64,000 bases of DNA from Nocardioides sp. WS12 (GCF_014108865.1 NZ_CP053928.1:4278001-4342000); one strand, 5' to 3'; shown: positions 40,945 through 50,387, counted from the first letter of the stretch. The notes: a model not told the origin generated them from the sequence alone. Program-made: numbers and translations.

Positions 40945-42720
40945 ATGGCGTTTGTCACCGCGGCTGACGACACTCACGAAAGCGACACGACCCTGAGCAC
41001 CTCCACGAACGATCCCACCACCGACGTCACGGCCGAAGAAGTTGTCGCGGCCGGCATCGAGACCCTCACCGAGGAGCAGGTCGAGGTGGTCCCCGGGATC
41101 ACCTTCCGCGACCTCGGCGTCCACCCCGAGATCTGCACCGCGCTCGAGCGCGGCGGCATCGTGCACCCCTTCGCGATCCAGGAGATGACCCTCTCCGTCG
41201 CGCTGGTCGGCACCGACCTGATCGGCCAGGCCCGCACGGGCACCGGCAAGACCCTCGCCTTCGGCATCCCGGTGCTGCAGCGCAGCATTGCGACGAAGGA
41301 CCCCGACTACACCGAGATCGCCCAGGGCAAGCCCCAGGCGCTGATCGTGGCGCCGACCCGCGAGCTCGCGATCCAGGTGTCCAGCGACCTCGAGCTCGCC
41401 AGCGCCGACCGCGGCCTGCGTGTCCTCACCATCTACGGCGGCGTCGGCTACGACACCCAGATCGATGCCCTCGAGGCCGGTGTCGACATCGTCGTCGGCA
41501 CCCCCGGTCGCCTGATCGACCTCGCGAACCGCAAGGTCCTCGACCTGTCCCACGTGCACGCGCTCGTCCTCGACGAGGCCGACGAGATGCTCGACCTCGG
41601 CTTCCTGCCGGACGTCGAGAAGCTCCTGCGCCTCACCCCCGAGACCCGCCAGACCATGCTGTTCTCGGCCACCATGCCCGCGGCGATCGTGGCACTGGCC
41701 CGCATGCACATGCGTCACCCGATGAACATCCGTGCCGAGTCGTCGTACGAGAACTCGACGGTGCCCGCCACGGCCCAGTTCATCTACCTGGCCCACGACC
41801 TCGACAAGCCGGAGATCATCGGCCGCCTGCTGCAGGCCGAGGACGCCGACAAGATGATCGTCTTCACCCGCACCAAGCGCCAGGCGCAGCGGATTGCCGA
41901 CGAGCTCGTCGAGCGCGGCTTCAAGGCCAGCCCGCTGCACGGCGACATGGCGCAGGTGGCGCGCGAGAAGGCGCTCAACAAGTTCCGTGAGGACAAGATC
42001 CAGGTCCTCGTCGCAACCGACGTCGCCGCGCGCGGCATCGACGTCTCCGGCGTCAGCCACGTCGTCAACTACACCTGCCCCGAGGACGACAAGACCTACG
42101 TCCACCGGATCGGCCGCACTGGCCGCGCCGGCGCCTCGGGCATCGCGATCACGCTGGTCGACGCGACCGACGTGCACCGCTGGAAGATGATCAACAAGGC
42201 GCTCGACCTGCCGTTCGACGAGCCCCTCGAGACCTACTCCACCTCGCCGCACCTCTACCACGACCAGGGCATCGCCCCCGGCACCAAGGGTCGGCTCATC
42301 CCGGCCCCGCCGCACGTCTCCAAGGCGGACCGTGAGCGCGGCATCGACGGCGGTGCCGATCGTGGTGGCCGTGGTGGCGACCGCGGTGGCCGTGGCAGCG
42401 ACCGTGGTGGTCGTGGTGGCGAGCGCGGTGGTCGTGACGGTGCTCGTGACGGTGCCCGTGACGCTTCCCGTGAAGGTGGCGAGCGCAAGCCCCGCGAGGG
42501 CGGCGAGCGCACCCGTACGCGCACCCGCAGCGGCGTGACCGCCGAGGGCACCGCCCCCGCTGCTGCCCCCGCTGCTGCTTCCTCTGCTGCTCCGGCAGCC
42601 GAGGGTACGACGGCCGAGGGCGCCGAGCGTCCAGCCGGCGCGAGCCGCAACCGTCGCCGTCGTCGCCGTAGCGGTGGCGCTGGTGGGGCCACGGGCGGCG
42701 CGGAGTCGCAGACCGCCTGA
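40945..42720 (+). CDS. DEAD-box ATP-dependent RNA helicase with RGG tail
   Basis: A 591-residue RNA helicase. After an acidic N-terminus come the Q motif (FRDLGVHPEICTALERGG), Walker A ARTGTGKT, PTRELA, VVGTPGRLID, DEAD, SAT in LFSATMP, VFTRTKRQ, ATDVAARGIDVSGV and HRIGRTGRAG. From about 470 the tail is low-complexity: repeated GGRGGDRGGRGS-like units, then Arg/Ala/Pro stretches and RRRRRRSGG, usual for RNA-binding actinobacterial DEAD proteins (DeaD/CshA/RhlE group). ATG at 40945; a TTG one codon earlier is possible. A strong terminator follows. Confidence 0.94.
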   Translation: MAFVTAADDTHESDTTLSTSTNDPTTDVTAEEVVAAGIETLTEEQVEVVPGITFRDLGVHPEICTALERGGIVHPFAIQEMTLSVALVGTDLIGQARTGTGKTLAFGIPVLQRSIATKDPDYTEIAQGKPQALIVAPTRELAIQVSSDLELASADRGLRVLTIYGGVGYDTQIDALEAGVDIVVGTPGRLIDLANRKVLDLSHVHALVLDEADEMLDLGFLPDVEKLLRLTPETRQTMLFSATMPAAIVALARMHMRHPMNIRAESSYENSTVPATAQFIYLAHDLDKPEIIGRLLQAEDADKMIVFTRTKRQAQRIADELVERGFKASPLHGDMAQVAREKALNKFREDKIQVLVATDVAARGIDVSGVSHVVNYTCPEDDKTYVHRIGRTGRAGASGIAITLVDATDVHRWKMINKALDLPFDEPLETYSTSPHLYHDQGIAPGTKGRLIPAPPHVSKADRERGIDGGADRGGRGGDRGGRGSDRGGRGGERGGRDGARDGARDASREGGERKPREGGERTRTRTRSGVTAEGTAPAAAPAAASSAAPAAEGTTAEGAERPAGASRNRRRRRRSGGAGGATGGAESQTA

Positions 42721-42741
42721 GGTCTCACTGCACTGACAGGG

Positions 42742-42787
42742 CTGGCGCGCTGTCCGACTTCGGTCGGACAGCGCGCCAGTTTCGTTT
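42742..42787 (+). terminator. intrinsic terminator of the helicase gene
   Basis: CTGGCGCGCTGTCCGAC pairs perfectly (17 bp) with its complement around a TTCG tetraloop, followed by TTTCGTTT. Confidence 0.92.
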
Positions 42788-42884
42788 CCCGTTCACACGG
42801 TGCTCAGCCTGTCGGCGTGGGCTCGTTCCCACGGACTCGGAAGGGTCATGGGCGACCGATTCACCTGACCCAGGACGGACAACC

Positions 42885-44261
42885 GTGACCCCTCTTCGTC
42901 GCTCCCTCATGCTTCTCGCCGCGTGCGCGGCCCCCGTGCTCGGACTCGGGGTGCTGCCTGCGCAGGCTGCCCCGACCGACGACATCCGCATCAACGAGGT
43001 CGTCACCACCGGCTCCGTGGACGACAGCATCGAACTGGTCAACAAGGGCACCGCCACCGTCGACATCTCGGGCTGGATCCTCAAGGACAACGACAACGGC
43101 TCGAAGTTCCAGATCGCGAGCGGTACGACGCTGGCCCCGGGGGCGTTCCGCGCCTTCGACGTGGACGGCAAGTTCGGACTGGGCTCCTCGGACAAGGCAC
43201 GCGTCTACCTGCCGAACGGCTCCACGCTGGTCGACACCTTCACCTGGACCAGCCACTCGAACCCGTCGTGGTCGCGGTGCCCCGACGGCACCGGCGCGTT
43301 CGGTCCGGCGACGCTGACGCTCGGCGCCGCGAACTCCTGCTCGGGCTCCGGTTCCGGCAGCGCCTGGCCCGGCGGCAGCACGATCGCGAACGCCGATGCG
43401 TCGAACGTCTTCGGCTCCGACGTCAGTGGGCTCTTCCAGGACGGGACCGTGATGTGGGCCGCGCAGAACAGCGGCAAGCTGTGGCGCCTGCTCCCGAACG
43501 GCTCGGGCGGCTGGACTCCCGACACCAGCAACGGCTGGACCAGCGGCAAGTCCCTCCGTTTCACGGGCGGCTCCGGCACGGCTGACGCCGAGGGCGTCAC
43601 CGCCACCGGCGGCAACGTGTACGTCGCCAGCGAGCGCAACGGCGACGCGTCTGGCACCAGCCGCCTCTCGGTCCTGCGGTACGACGTCAGCGGCACCGGC
43701 AGCTCCCTCACCGCCACCCGCGAGTGGAACCTGACCTCCAACCTCCCGTCCGTCAGCTCCAACGCCGGCTTCGAGGCGATCACCTTCGTGCCCGACGCGA
43801 CCCTGACTGGCGCCGGCTTCAAGGACGAGTCCACCGGGGTGCCATACAACCCGGCGGCGTACGCCGCGCACGCCGGAGGCGTCTTCTTCGTGGGCGTCGA
43901 GGGCACCGGCATGATTTACGGCTACGTGCTGCTCGACTCCGGCACCTACACCCGCGTCGCGTCGATCAGCAGCGGTTTCGCCGGTGTGATGGAGCTCCAG
44001 TGGGAGCCGCAGGCTTCGCGCCTGTGGGTCGTCTGCGACGACACCTGCAGCGGCAAGCACAAGACGTTCGCGGTGAACGCCTCGGGCGCGCTCGCCGTGA
44101 CAGCGACGTACGACCGCCCCTCGGGCATGTCCAACATCAACAACGAGGGCTTCTCCCTTGCGGCCGCCGCGGAGTGCGTCGGCGGGTTCAAGCCGGTCTT
44201 CTGGGCCGACGACAGCAACACCAGCGGTCACGCCCTGCGCAAGGGCACCGTCACCTGCTGA
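42885..44261 (+). CDS. secreted lamin-tail-domain protein
   Basis: A 458-residue exported protein. Signal peptide 1-28 (MLLAACAAPVLGLGVLPAQA). A lamin-tail domain follows (about 32-125): DIRINEVVTTGSVDDSIELV, DISGWILKDND, FRAFDVDGKFGLGSSD. The rest (about 145-458) is a beta-rich, propeller-like domain with repeated WxA/xGxVYVASER-type strands (GKLWRLLPNGSG, GVTATGGNVYVASERNGD, GGVFFVGVEGTG, NNEGFSLA) like SdiA-regulated or phytase-like domains. Four cysteines near the C-terminus may form disulfides. Starts with GTG. Extracellular enzyme or adhesin; unresolved. Confidence 0.82.
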   Translation: MTPLRRSLMLLAACAAPVLGLGVLPAQAAPTDDIRINEVVTTGSVDDSIELVNKGTATVDISGWILKDNDNGSKFQIASGTTLAPGAFRAFDVDGKFGLGSSDKARVYLPNGSTLVDTFTWTSHSNPSWSRCPDGTGAFGPATLTLGAANSCSGSGSGSAWPGGSTIANADASNVFGSDVSGLFQDGTVMWAAQNSGKLWRLLPNGSGGWTPDTSNGWTSGKSLRFTGGSGTADAEGVTATGGNVYVASERNGDASGTSRLSVLRYDVSGTGSSLTATREWNLTSNLPSVSSNAGFEAITFVPDATLTGAGFKDESTGVPYNPAAYAAHAGGVFFVGVEGTGMIYGYVLLDSGTYTRVASISSGFAGVMELQWEPQASRLWVVCDDTCSGKHKTFAVNASGALAVTATYDRPSGMSNINNEGFSLAAAAECVGGFKPVFWADDSNTSGHALRKGTVTC

Positions 44262-44265
44262 GCCT

Positions 44266-44305
44266 CGTCGTCCGGGCGCCTGGTCACGCCAGCGCCCGGA
44301 CGACG
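44266..44305. terminator. bidirectional terminator between convergent genes
   Basis: CGTCGTCCGGGCGC (44266-44279) pairs perfectly with 44292-44305 around 12 bases. It overlaps the last codons of the hydrolase gene and follows the lamin-tail gene by 5 bases. Confidence 0.75.
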
Positions 44306-45072
44306 TGGGGCCAGCAGCGCTCGCCGAGCGCCTGGTCTGCCTCGGGCGTGCCTCCGCGTTGCATGACCTGCCCCGCCTCGACCGGCCGCTCCCCCGGCAA
44401 CACCGTGCGATGGCCGGCGGCGGGGTGGGTCACCACGGTGGTCTCCAGCCCGTGTTCGCGACGCCGGTCAGCGATCCGCTCGGCGAACCACACGCTCGGC
44501 CACACCCGATCGTCGCCACCGGCAACGAGCACCAGGTCGCCGCGGATCCGCTCGACCTCGATCGCGGCTTCGGCCACCTCGTCACGGTGCACGGCAAGGC
44601 TCCGCTCGTAGAGCGAGCGGTACGCCGGCGGATCCTCGTCGGGCGACCAGTCCTCGGCGAACGGGACGAACGGGACTGCTGCTCCGCCCCGTGTCCAGTG
44701 CGAGGTCTCCCGCGGTCCGTCGAAGCCGGCCCAGACCAGCGAGGACGGCGCGAACGCCACGCACGACGACACCCGGTCGTCGTACGACGCCGTGAGGAGC
44801 GCGGCCTCGGCACCGAAGGAGGTGCCGACGACCGTCAGACGATCACAGCGCTCGGCGAGCAGGTCCAGCGCGTCGGAGAACGTCTCCAGCGGCACCTCGA
44901 ACGGGCCCGGCTGCTGGCCCCGGCCCCCGAACCAGCGGATCGTCATCGCGACAGCGCCCAGTCCCGCGAGCGCCTGCGCGCGTTGCTCGTCCAGCCGGCC
45001 ACTCGAACCGGACACCACCAGGACTCCCCGGCCCGACGGCTCAGCCGGTTCGACCCAGAGCTGGTCGGCCAT
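44284..45072 (-). CDS. alpha/beta hydrolase, acyl-CoA thioesterase (BAAT)-like
   Basis: A 262-residue alpha/beta hydrolase. VVGTSFGAEAALLTA is the nucleophile elbow (GTSFG); WFGGRGQQPGPFEVPLETF resembles the BAAT C-terminal domain entry; the later LVLVAGGDDRVWPS and THPAAGHRT supply Asp and His. ATG at 45072 overlaps the L,D-transpeptidase TGA by one base (TGATG). It is the last gene of the ParA-LDT operon. Substrate unknown; acyl-CoA or acyl-ester likely. Confidence 0.8.
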   Translation of the reverse strand: MADQLWVEPAEPSGRGVLVVSGSSGRLDEQRAQALAGLGAVAMTIRWFGGRGQQPGPFEVPLETFSDALDLLAERCDRLTVVGTSFGAEAALLTASYDDRVSSCVAFAPSSLVWAGFDGPRETSHWTRGGAAVPFVPFAEDWSPDEDPPAYRSLYERSLAVHRDEVAEAAIEVERIRGDLVLVAGGDDRVWPSVWFAERIADRRREHGLETTVVTHPAAGHRTVLPGERPVEAGQVMQRGGTPEADQALGERCWPHVVRALA

Positions 45073-45851
45073 CAGGCAGTGACGACGACCGTCGTACCGA
45101 TCGGGGCGAAGTCCCACAGGTCGATCGCGTCGGACCGCTTCTGGCGGATGCAGCCGTGCGAGAGCGGCGTACCGAGTTGACCCAGGGTCTGCACGGGGGC
45201 GCCGTCATCGACAGGGATCGTGTGGAAGCCGATCGCCGCTCCCCGGGTGCCCTGGGTGAACCGGACGAAGTACTCCATCGTGCCGGAGTCGTCGATGCCC
45301 ACGGCGTTGCGGCTGCGCGAGTAGACGGCGTAGGTGCCGGGTTCGAGGTTGTCCTCGATGCTGCCGGAGACGAGGTAGGTCTGCTGGACGTCGCCGTCGC
45401 TGTCGACGAGCCACACTCGCTGGCTGCTCTCACTGAACACGACCCGCCGGCCCTTGCCCGAGCGGGGCGGCAGGCCGCTCGTCTCGGTCGAGGCAGCGAT
45501 CTTGCTGCTGCCGTCGGCATCGGCGAGGCCGGAGGTCGACAGCGTCTCGAGCGCGTCGTCCGCGGCCGGCTCGACGGCCTCCTCGGTCGGTTCCGTCGGA
45601 TCGGCCGTGGCTGCCTTGTCCTTGGTGGCCTCGACGGGATCCGCGTTGCGGGCCCCGGACGCCGTCAGCGACGTGGCGGCGGCGGAACGATCGGGGCCGG
45701 TTGGAACCAGGCCGAACCCGCCCGCCACGGCAATCGCCATGACTGCGAGCGAAGCAGCGAGTGCGGAGATCCGGCCGTAGCGGGGGCTCGCGGGAGCGCG
45801 ATGCTTGCCCGGGGCGCGGTGGCGCCCGCCGGTCTCACGTACGTGCTTCAC
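45072..45851 (-). CDS. L,D-transpeptidase (YkuD domain)
   Basis: A 259-residue envelope enzyme that can form 3-3 cross-links in peptidoglycan. A basic N-terminus and one membrane segment (about 28-50) lead into a ~80-residue Ala/Glu/Thr-rich spacer, then the YkuD domain (about 134-259). The active site is FHTIPVDD followed by SHGCIRQ with the catalytic Cys near residue 236. The conventional signature is complete. The ParA-like gene ends 3 bases upstream. Confidence 0.9.
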   Translation of the reverse strand: MKHVRETGGRHRAPGKHRAPASPRYGRISALAASLAVMAIAVAGGFGLVPTGPDRSAAATSLTASGARNADPVEATKDKAATADPTEPTEEAVEPAADDALETLSTSGLADADGSSKIAASTETSGLPPRSGKGRRVVFSESSQRVWLVDSDGDVQQTYLVSGSIEDNLEPGTYAVYSRSRNAVGIDDSGTMEYFVRFTQGTRGAAIGFHTIPVDDGAPVQTLGQLGTPLSHGCIRQKRSDAIDLWDFAPIGTTVVVTA

Positions 45852-45854
45852 GGG

Positions 45855-46661
45855 TCAGCGCGCCGCCCGCTTGAGCAGCGATGCGGCCACGTCACGGTAC
45901 GCCTGGGCGCCCTTGCTGGTGCGGCTGGTCGCGAGGATGGAGCGGCCCGCAGCGGGCGCCTCGGCGAACTTGATGGTCTTGGGGATCGGCGGCTCGACGA
46001 CCTCGAGGTCGTAGGTCTCCGAGATGGTGTCGAGTACGGCGCGTGCGTGGTTGGTGCGGCCGTCGTACAAGGTCGGGAGCACGCCCCAGACCTCGAGGTC
46101 ACGGTTCGTGAACCGGCGTACGTCGTGCACGGTGTCGAGCAACTGGCCGACGCCACGGTGCGACAGCGTCTCGCACTGCAGCGGGATCAGGACGCCGGTG
46201 GCAGCGGTGAGCGCGGCCACGGTCAACACCCCCAGCGACGGCGGGCAGTCGAGGAGCACCCAGTCGTAGTGGGTGCCGGAGGCGGCGAGGTCCTCGAGGA
46301 CGCCGCGCAGGACGTGCTCACGACCGGTCCGGGTCAGCAGGTCGGCCTCGGCACGGGCGAGCTCGATCGTCGCCGGCAGCAGGTCGACGCCGTCCTCGGT
46401 CGCGATGATGACCTCGGCGATCGGCGTGCCCTTGGTCAGCACGTGGTGGATCGACAGGTCCAGGTCCTCGGGGTCGATGCCGAGGGAGAACGTCAGGCAC
46501 GCCTGGGGGTCGAGGTCGACGAGAAGGACCGACTGTCCGAGCTCGGCCAGAGCGGCACCGACGGACGCCACACTGGTCGTCTTCGCGACGCCGCCCTTCT
46601 GGTTCGCGACGGCGAGAATCGTCGTGCGGGCACCCTTGTCGTTCTTCATCGGCACCATCAT
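45855..46661 (-). CDS. ParA-family ATPase (orphan)
   Basis: A 268-residue SIMIBI ATPase: deviant Walker A NQKGGVAKTTS with both lysines, LLVDLDPQACLT (switch I), WVLLDCPPSLG (Walker B). The C-terminal half resembles Soj/ParA. Three in-frame ATGs (46661, 46658, 46649) are possible; the first is listed. No parB gene or parS site is visible nearby, so it is an orphan ParA, likely positioning some other cargo. Operon with the L,D-transpeptidase suggests a link to wall growth. Confidence 0.87.
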   Translation of the reverse strand: MMVPMKNDKGARTTILAVANQKGGVAKTTSVASVGAALAELGQSVLLVDLDPQACLTFSLGIDPEDLDLSIHHVLTKGTPIAEVIIATEDGVDLLPATIELARAEADLLTRTGREHVLRGVLEDLAASGTHYDWVLLDCPPSLGVLTVAALTAATGVLIPLQCETLSHRGVGQLLDTVHDVRRFTNRDLEVWGVLPTLYDGRTNHARAVLDTISETYDLEVVEPPIPKTIKFAEAPAAGRSILATSRTSKGAQAYRDVAASLLKRAAR

Positions 46662-46731
46662 GCCGGACTCGGGCACGCAACGGGTGCACGGGCCGGGGAC
46701 GAACTTCGCGTCGGCTGGTTGACTGGCGCCC

Positions 46732-47493
46732 ATGCCCACCGCACTCATCACCGGCGCGACGGCCGGCATCGGCCACGAGTTCGCCCGCCAGCTCGCCGAT
46801 CGCGGCGACGACCTGATCCTGGTCGCCCGCGACGCCGCACGGCTCGAGACCGTCGCAGCCGAGTTGCGTTCGTCGTACTCCATCGAGGTGGAGGTACTGT
46901 CCGCCGACCTCACCGATCTCGAGCAGCTCGGTCTCGTCGAGCAGCGCCTGGCCGACCGCGACCGACCCGTCGACCTGGTCGTCAACAACGCCGGCTTCGG
47001 CCTCAAGAACGCGTTCCTCGACAACCCGATCGACGTGGAGCAGGCCCAGCAGGACGTGCTCGTGCGGGCGGTCCTGCGGCTGACCCACGCGGCGCTGGGC
47101 GGCATGGTCGAGCGCGGTCGCGGCGGCGTCATCAACGTCTCCAGCGTGGCGGCATTCCTGCCCCGCGGCACCTACAGCGCGGCCAAGGCCTGGGTGAACT
47201 CGTTCAGCGCGTGGGCGCATGCGGAGTACGCCGACCGCGGGGTCACCGTGATGGCGCTCTGCCCGGGCTTCGTGAAGACCGAGTTCCACGAGCGCCTCGG
47301 CGTCGACCGCGACTCCTCAGCCCCCAAGGTGCTGTGGCTCGAGCCGGACCGCCTGGTGCGTGACGCCCTCGCCGACTTCGACAAGGGCCGACCGATGTCG
47401 ATTCCCTCGAAGCGCTACAAGGCGATCGTCACGACCACCCGTGTCGTCCCGCGCAGCGCCCTCCAGCGACTGCAGGGCCTCGGGCGCAAGTAG
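46732..47493 (+). CDS. short-chain dehydrogenase/reductase
   Basis: A 253-residue classical SDR: cofactor loop ITGATAGIGHEFARQLA, NNAGFG, active-site Ser in INVSSVAAFLP and YSAAK with Tyr and Lys. The Arg after the second strand (LVARDAARLE) favours NADP(H). The basic C-terminus (RSALQRLQGLGRK) is typical for the DltE-like subgroup. It diverges from the ParA-like gene. Substrate unknown. Confidence 0.88.
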   Translation: MPTALITGATAGIGHEFARQLADRGDDLILVARDAARLETVAAELRSSYSIEVEVLSADLTDLEQLGLVEQRLADRDRPVDLVVNNAGFGLKNAFLDNPIDVEQAQQDVLVRAVLRLTHAALGGMVERGRGGVINVSSVAAFLPRGTYSAAKAWVNSFSAWAHAEYADRGVTVMALCPGFVKTEFHERLGVDRDSSAPKVLWLEPDRLVRDALADFDKGRPMSIPSKRYKAIVTTTRVVPRSALQRLQGLGRK

Positions 47494-47510
47494 CTGGAGG
47501 TAGCCGCGAC

Positions 47511-48119
47511 TCAGCCTTCGCCGGCGATAAAGGCGCGGACGGCGTCTGCGACGAGTTGCACGGCGATCGCCGACAGCAGCAGACCGGCGATGCGGGTGAC
47601 CAGCAGGACACCGCCCTCGCGGATCAGGCGCAGGATCGGCAGGGAGTAGCGCATCGCTGCCCAGAGCGCGAGGTGGACGGCGACGACGCCAAGGGCGACC
47701 GAGAGTCCGCTCTTCCAGCTGTCGATGTCCCCGACGAACAGCATGGTCGCGACGATCGCACCCGGGCCGGCGAGCAGCGGGGTGCCGAGCGGCACGAGCG
47801 CGACGTTGGTGTCACCGCTGGCCTTCTGCTCCTTCTCGTTGCCCGTCAGCAGTTCGAGCGCGACGAGCAGCAACAGGAGGCCACCGGCGCACTGCAGCGC
47901 GGGCAGGGAGATGTGCAGGTAGTTGAGGATCTGCTGGCCGAAGAACGCGAACAGCGTGATCACGAAGAACGACACCGCGACCGCCTGCCAGGCGAGCCGC
48001 TTCGCGCTCGACGGGCTACGACCGGCGGTCAGGGACAGGAAGATCGGCACGGTGCCGACGGGGTCCATGATCACGAACAGCGTCACGAACACCTCGACGA
48101 GGAGGACGTACTCGAGCAT
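47511..48119 (-). CDS. MarC-family integral membrane protein
   Basis: A 202-residue protein with six membrane segments and the MarC/UPF0056 signatures: VIMDPVGTVPIFLSLTAG and VPLGTPLLAGPGAI. Function is uncertain; despite the name, MarC proteins are not antibiotic efflux pumps. ATG at 48119 overlaps the PHP gene's TGA by one base. Confidence 0.9.
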   Translation of the reverse strand: MLEYVLLVEVFVTLFVIMDPVGTVPIFLSLTAGRSPSSAKRLAWQAVAVSFFVITLFAFFGQQILNYLHISLPALQCAGGLLLLLVALELLTGNEKEQKASGDTNVALVPLGTPLLAGPGAIVATMLFVGDIDSWKSGLSVALGVVAVHLALWAAMRYSLPILRLIREGGVLLVTRIAGLLLSAIAVQLVADAVRAFIAGEG

Positions 48120-49000
48120 CAGCGCACCTCTCCGATGACGCCACCAATGACGGTGGTTGGGGAACCGAGTGCGGCCGCCCGGTCGATGATCCGCTGCAAC
48201 TGGTCGGGCGCGGTGGTCTCGCAGCCGAGGTCGTGGCCGACCTTGCCCTCGCCGTGGTGGTCGCTGGATCCGGTGACGATCAGGTCGAGGCGGTCGGCGA
48301 TGCGGCGCAGCCCGTCGCGGGCGTGGGCGTCGTGGTCGAGGTGGTTGACCTCGATCCCGGCCAGCCCCGCCTCCTTGAGTACGACGAAGGCCGCTTCATC
48401 GAGCACACCGGCCGAGCCGCGTCCCCATGGGTGAGCGACCACCGCGACGCCACGGGCGCCGTGCACCAGGGCGATCATGTCCAGCAGGTCGGGCGCGTAC
48501 CGGTCGACGTACGCCGGACCACCCTCGGTGAGGTAGCCCGCGAAGGCTTCGTCCCGGTTGGCCACGACGCCGAGTCGCACCAACAGGTCGGCAATGTGGG
48601 GGCGACCGGTGACCTCGTTGCCGCCGGAGACCTCGGCCAACGCCTCTTCGGTGGCGGGGATCCCGAGGTCGCGCAGGCGGGCCAGCATCGCGGGCACCCG
48701 CTGCTCGCGGCCCACGACGATCCGGTCCAGTTCGGCCTGCAGCGCCGCGTCGGCAGGGTCGGGCAGGTAGGCGAGCAGGTGCACGCCGACACCACGGAAG
48801 CAGGTGCTGACCTCGATGCCGCGGACCAGCGCGACGCCGGCCTCTTCGGCAGCGGCAGCGGCTTCGTCCCAGCCCGCCATCGTGTCGTGGTCGGTCAGTG
48901 CGACGACGTGCAGTCCGGCGGCCGCAGCGGCACGCATCAGGTCGGCGGGCGACTCGGTGCCGTCGCTCACGCGCGAGTGGGTGTGCAGATCTGTCGTCAC
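48119..49000 (-). CDS. PHP-domain metal-dependent phosphoesterase
   Basis: A 293-residue TIM-barrel-like phosphoesterase: TDLHTHSRVSDGT (motif 1, H-x-H), ALTDHDTMAG (motif 2), a histidine in VVAHPWGRG, and TGSSDHHGEGK (motif 4). All metal ligands of YciV/RnaM-type PHP proteins are present; these are 5'-3' exonucleases or nucleoside-bisphosphate phosphatases. GTG at 49000 gives TTDLHTHS. Operon with marC. Confidence 0.9.
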   Translation of the reverse strand: MTTDLHTHSRVSDGTESPADLMRAAAAAGLHVVALTDHDTMAGWDEAAAAAEEAGVALVRGIEVSTCFRGVGVHLLAYLPDPADAALQAELDRIVVGREQRVPAMLARLRDLGIPATEEALAEVSGGNEVTGRPHIADLLVRLGVVANRDEAFAGYLTEGGPAYVDRYAPDLLDMIALVHGARGVAVVAHPWGRGSAGVLDEAAFVVLKEAGLAGIEVNHLDHDAHARDGLRRIADRLDLIVTGSSDHHGEGKVGHDLGCETTAPDQLQRIIDRAAALGSPTTVIGGVIGEVR

Positions 49001-49058
49001 TGAAGAAGGCTAGTGCCGAGGATTGTCTGACAACGATCCGACGACAGTGTCATTCCCG

Positions 49059-49748
49059 TCACCACGCCGGCGGCGCGCCGCCGAAGGGCAGCGCCACCAA
49101 CTGCGGCCCCGTCGCTGAGACATCCCGCAGGATCCAGTCGTCGCGCAGCAGCAGGATCGCGGAAGCCGGACGCAGCACCAGCCACAACCAGCGGCCACCG
49201 GCCTCGCCGGCGACGACGGATCGGTCCCAGTCCCCCGGCGACGAACTGATCGACACCGACCAGAGGCCGACGGGGTGCTGGTCGACGCGGACCCGCACGG
49301 GCGGCGGACCGTCACCGATCTCGAGTCCGGGGTCGAGGCGCTCCGCCTCGCCGTTGCCCGTCAGTCCGGCGACCCGCGCACCGAACCCGGTGCCGGGCTC
49401 CTCGCTGATCACCATCACGTCGACCGGACCGTCGAGCTGGCTCGCGCCCGACACGCAGGTCAACGTTGCCGACGCCGGGCCGTCCGTCGGCCCGACCGCA
49501 GCGAAGTCACTGACCGTCCACCCCGGTCCGAGCGGCCAGGGCAGGTAGGTCGGGAAGGCACCGACGCGACGCAGGTGTCCGGCGAACGATTCGTAGGAGG
49601 GCGTCAGCGGCCGCCACAACGGCTCGATGACCCCGTGTTCGGGGCACGACCAGGTGCCGTCGCCGACCTCCGCGACGGGAGCCGGGCAGCGCGGACACTC
49701 CACCCGAACCTCTGCGCCCGCGCCGGGGCCGGGCTCAACGCTCGACAT
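49059..49748 (-). CDS. DUF6758-type protein with zinc-ribbon-like N-terminus
   Basis: A 229-residue protein. The N-terminus has a knuckle, VECPRCPAPVAEVGDGTWSC, with CxxC and a later CPEHG, likely a zinc ribbon. The body is rich in Trp, Pro and Gly (HLRRVGAFPTYLPWPLGPGW). It matches my memory of DUF6758, conserved in actinobacteria next to PHP and marC genes. Function unknown. ATG at 49748. Confidence 0.78.
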   Translation of the reverse strand: MSSVEPGPGAGAEVRVECPRCPAPVAEVGDGTWSCPEHGVIEPLWRPLTPSYESFAGHLRRVGAFPTYLPWPLGPGWTVSDFAAVGPTDGPASATLTCVSGASQLDGPVDVMVISEEPGTGFGARVAGLTGNGEAERLDPGLEIGDGPPPVRVRVDQHPVGLWSVSISSSPGDWDRSVVAGEAGGRWLWLVLRPASAILLLRDDWILRDVSATGPQLVALPFGGAPPAW

Positions 49749-49780
49749 GGACGCAACCGTCCTGCGCCACGGCGCGCGAG

Positions 49781-50341
49781 TCAAGCATTCCAGCGCAACA
49801 GGACCGGCGTTTCGCGCTCGTGCCCGAGCTCCGAAACGGTGGCGGTGTCCAGCCGGAACAGTCGGCCGTCGCTGGCGGTCAGCCCGATCCAGCGCGCAGC
49901 CAGTGCCCGGAGCAGGTGTCCGTGGGCGAACAGCAGCACCGGACCGGACGCCGCAAGAATCCGCTCGACTACACGGTCACAGCGAACCGTGACATCGGCC
50001 CCGCTCTCACCGCCGGGGCAGCCGTGTGTCCACACGCTCCAGCCCGGCACCTCTGCGCGGATGTCGGGCGTCGTACGGCCCTCGTAGTCGCCGTACCCCC
50101 ACTCGACGAGGTCGGGGCACACCTCGGCACCACCGAACCCGGCGATCTCCGCCGTACGACGTGCCCGCTGCATCGGGCTGGTCAGCACCTCGGCGAACTC
50201 GATGGACGCGAGCCGCGGGGCCAACAGCCGCGCCCCCTCCTCGCCCTCGGGCAGCAACGGCAGGTCGGTCGACGACGTGTGCTTGCCAGACACGCTCCAT
50301 TCGGTTGCTCCGTGGCGGACGAGGTACGCGGAATCGGCCAT
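49781..50341 (-). CDS. histidine phosphatase family protein
   Basis: A 186-residue phosphoglycerate-mutase-like phosphatase: catalytic RHG in YLVRHGATEWS, SPMQRARRTA with the second Arg, acidic EWGYGDYEG, and the second His in LFAHGHLLRALAA. Substrate unknown; many in this group act on sugar phosphates. Preceded by CAGGAT seven bases before the ATG at 50341. Confidence 0.9.
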   Translation of the reverse strand: MADSAYLVRHGATEWSVSGKHTSSTDLPLLPEGEEGARLLAPRLASIEFAEVLTSPMQRARRTAEIAGFGGAEVCPDLVEWGYGDYEGRTTPDIRAEVPGWSVWTHGCPGGESGADVTVRCDRVVERILAASGPVLLFAHGHLLRALAARWIGLTASDGRLFRLDTATVSELGHERETPVLLRWNA

Positions 50342-50387
50342 GGCCAACATCCTGCCAGCGCACGGGCGCGGGTGGCAGGATCCGACC

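Noticed and set aside
42355..42480. Repeat-rich DNA in the helicase gene as a foreign or satellite element
   Set aside because: It codes for the RGG/RGD tail usual in actinobacterial DEAD-box helicases.
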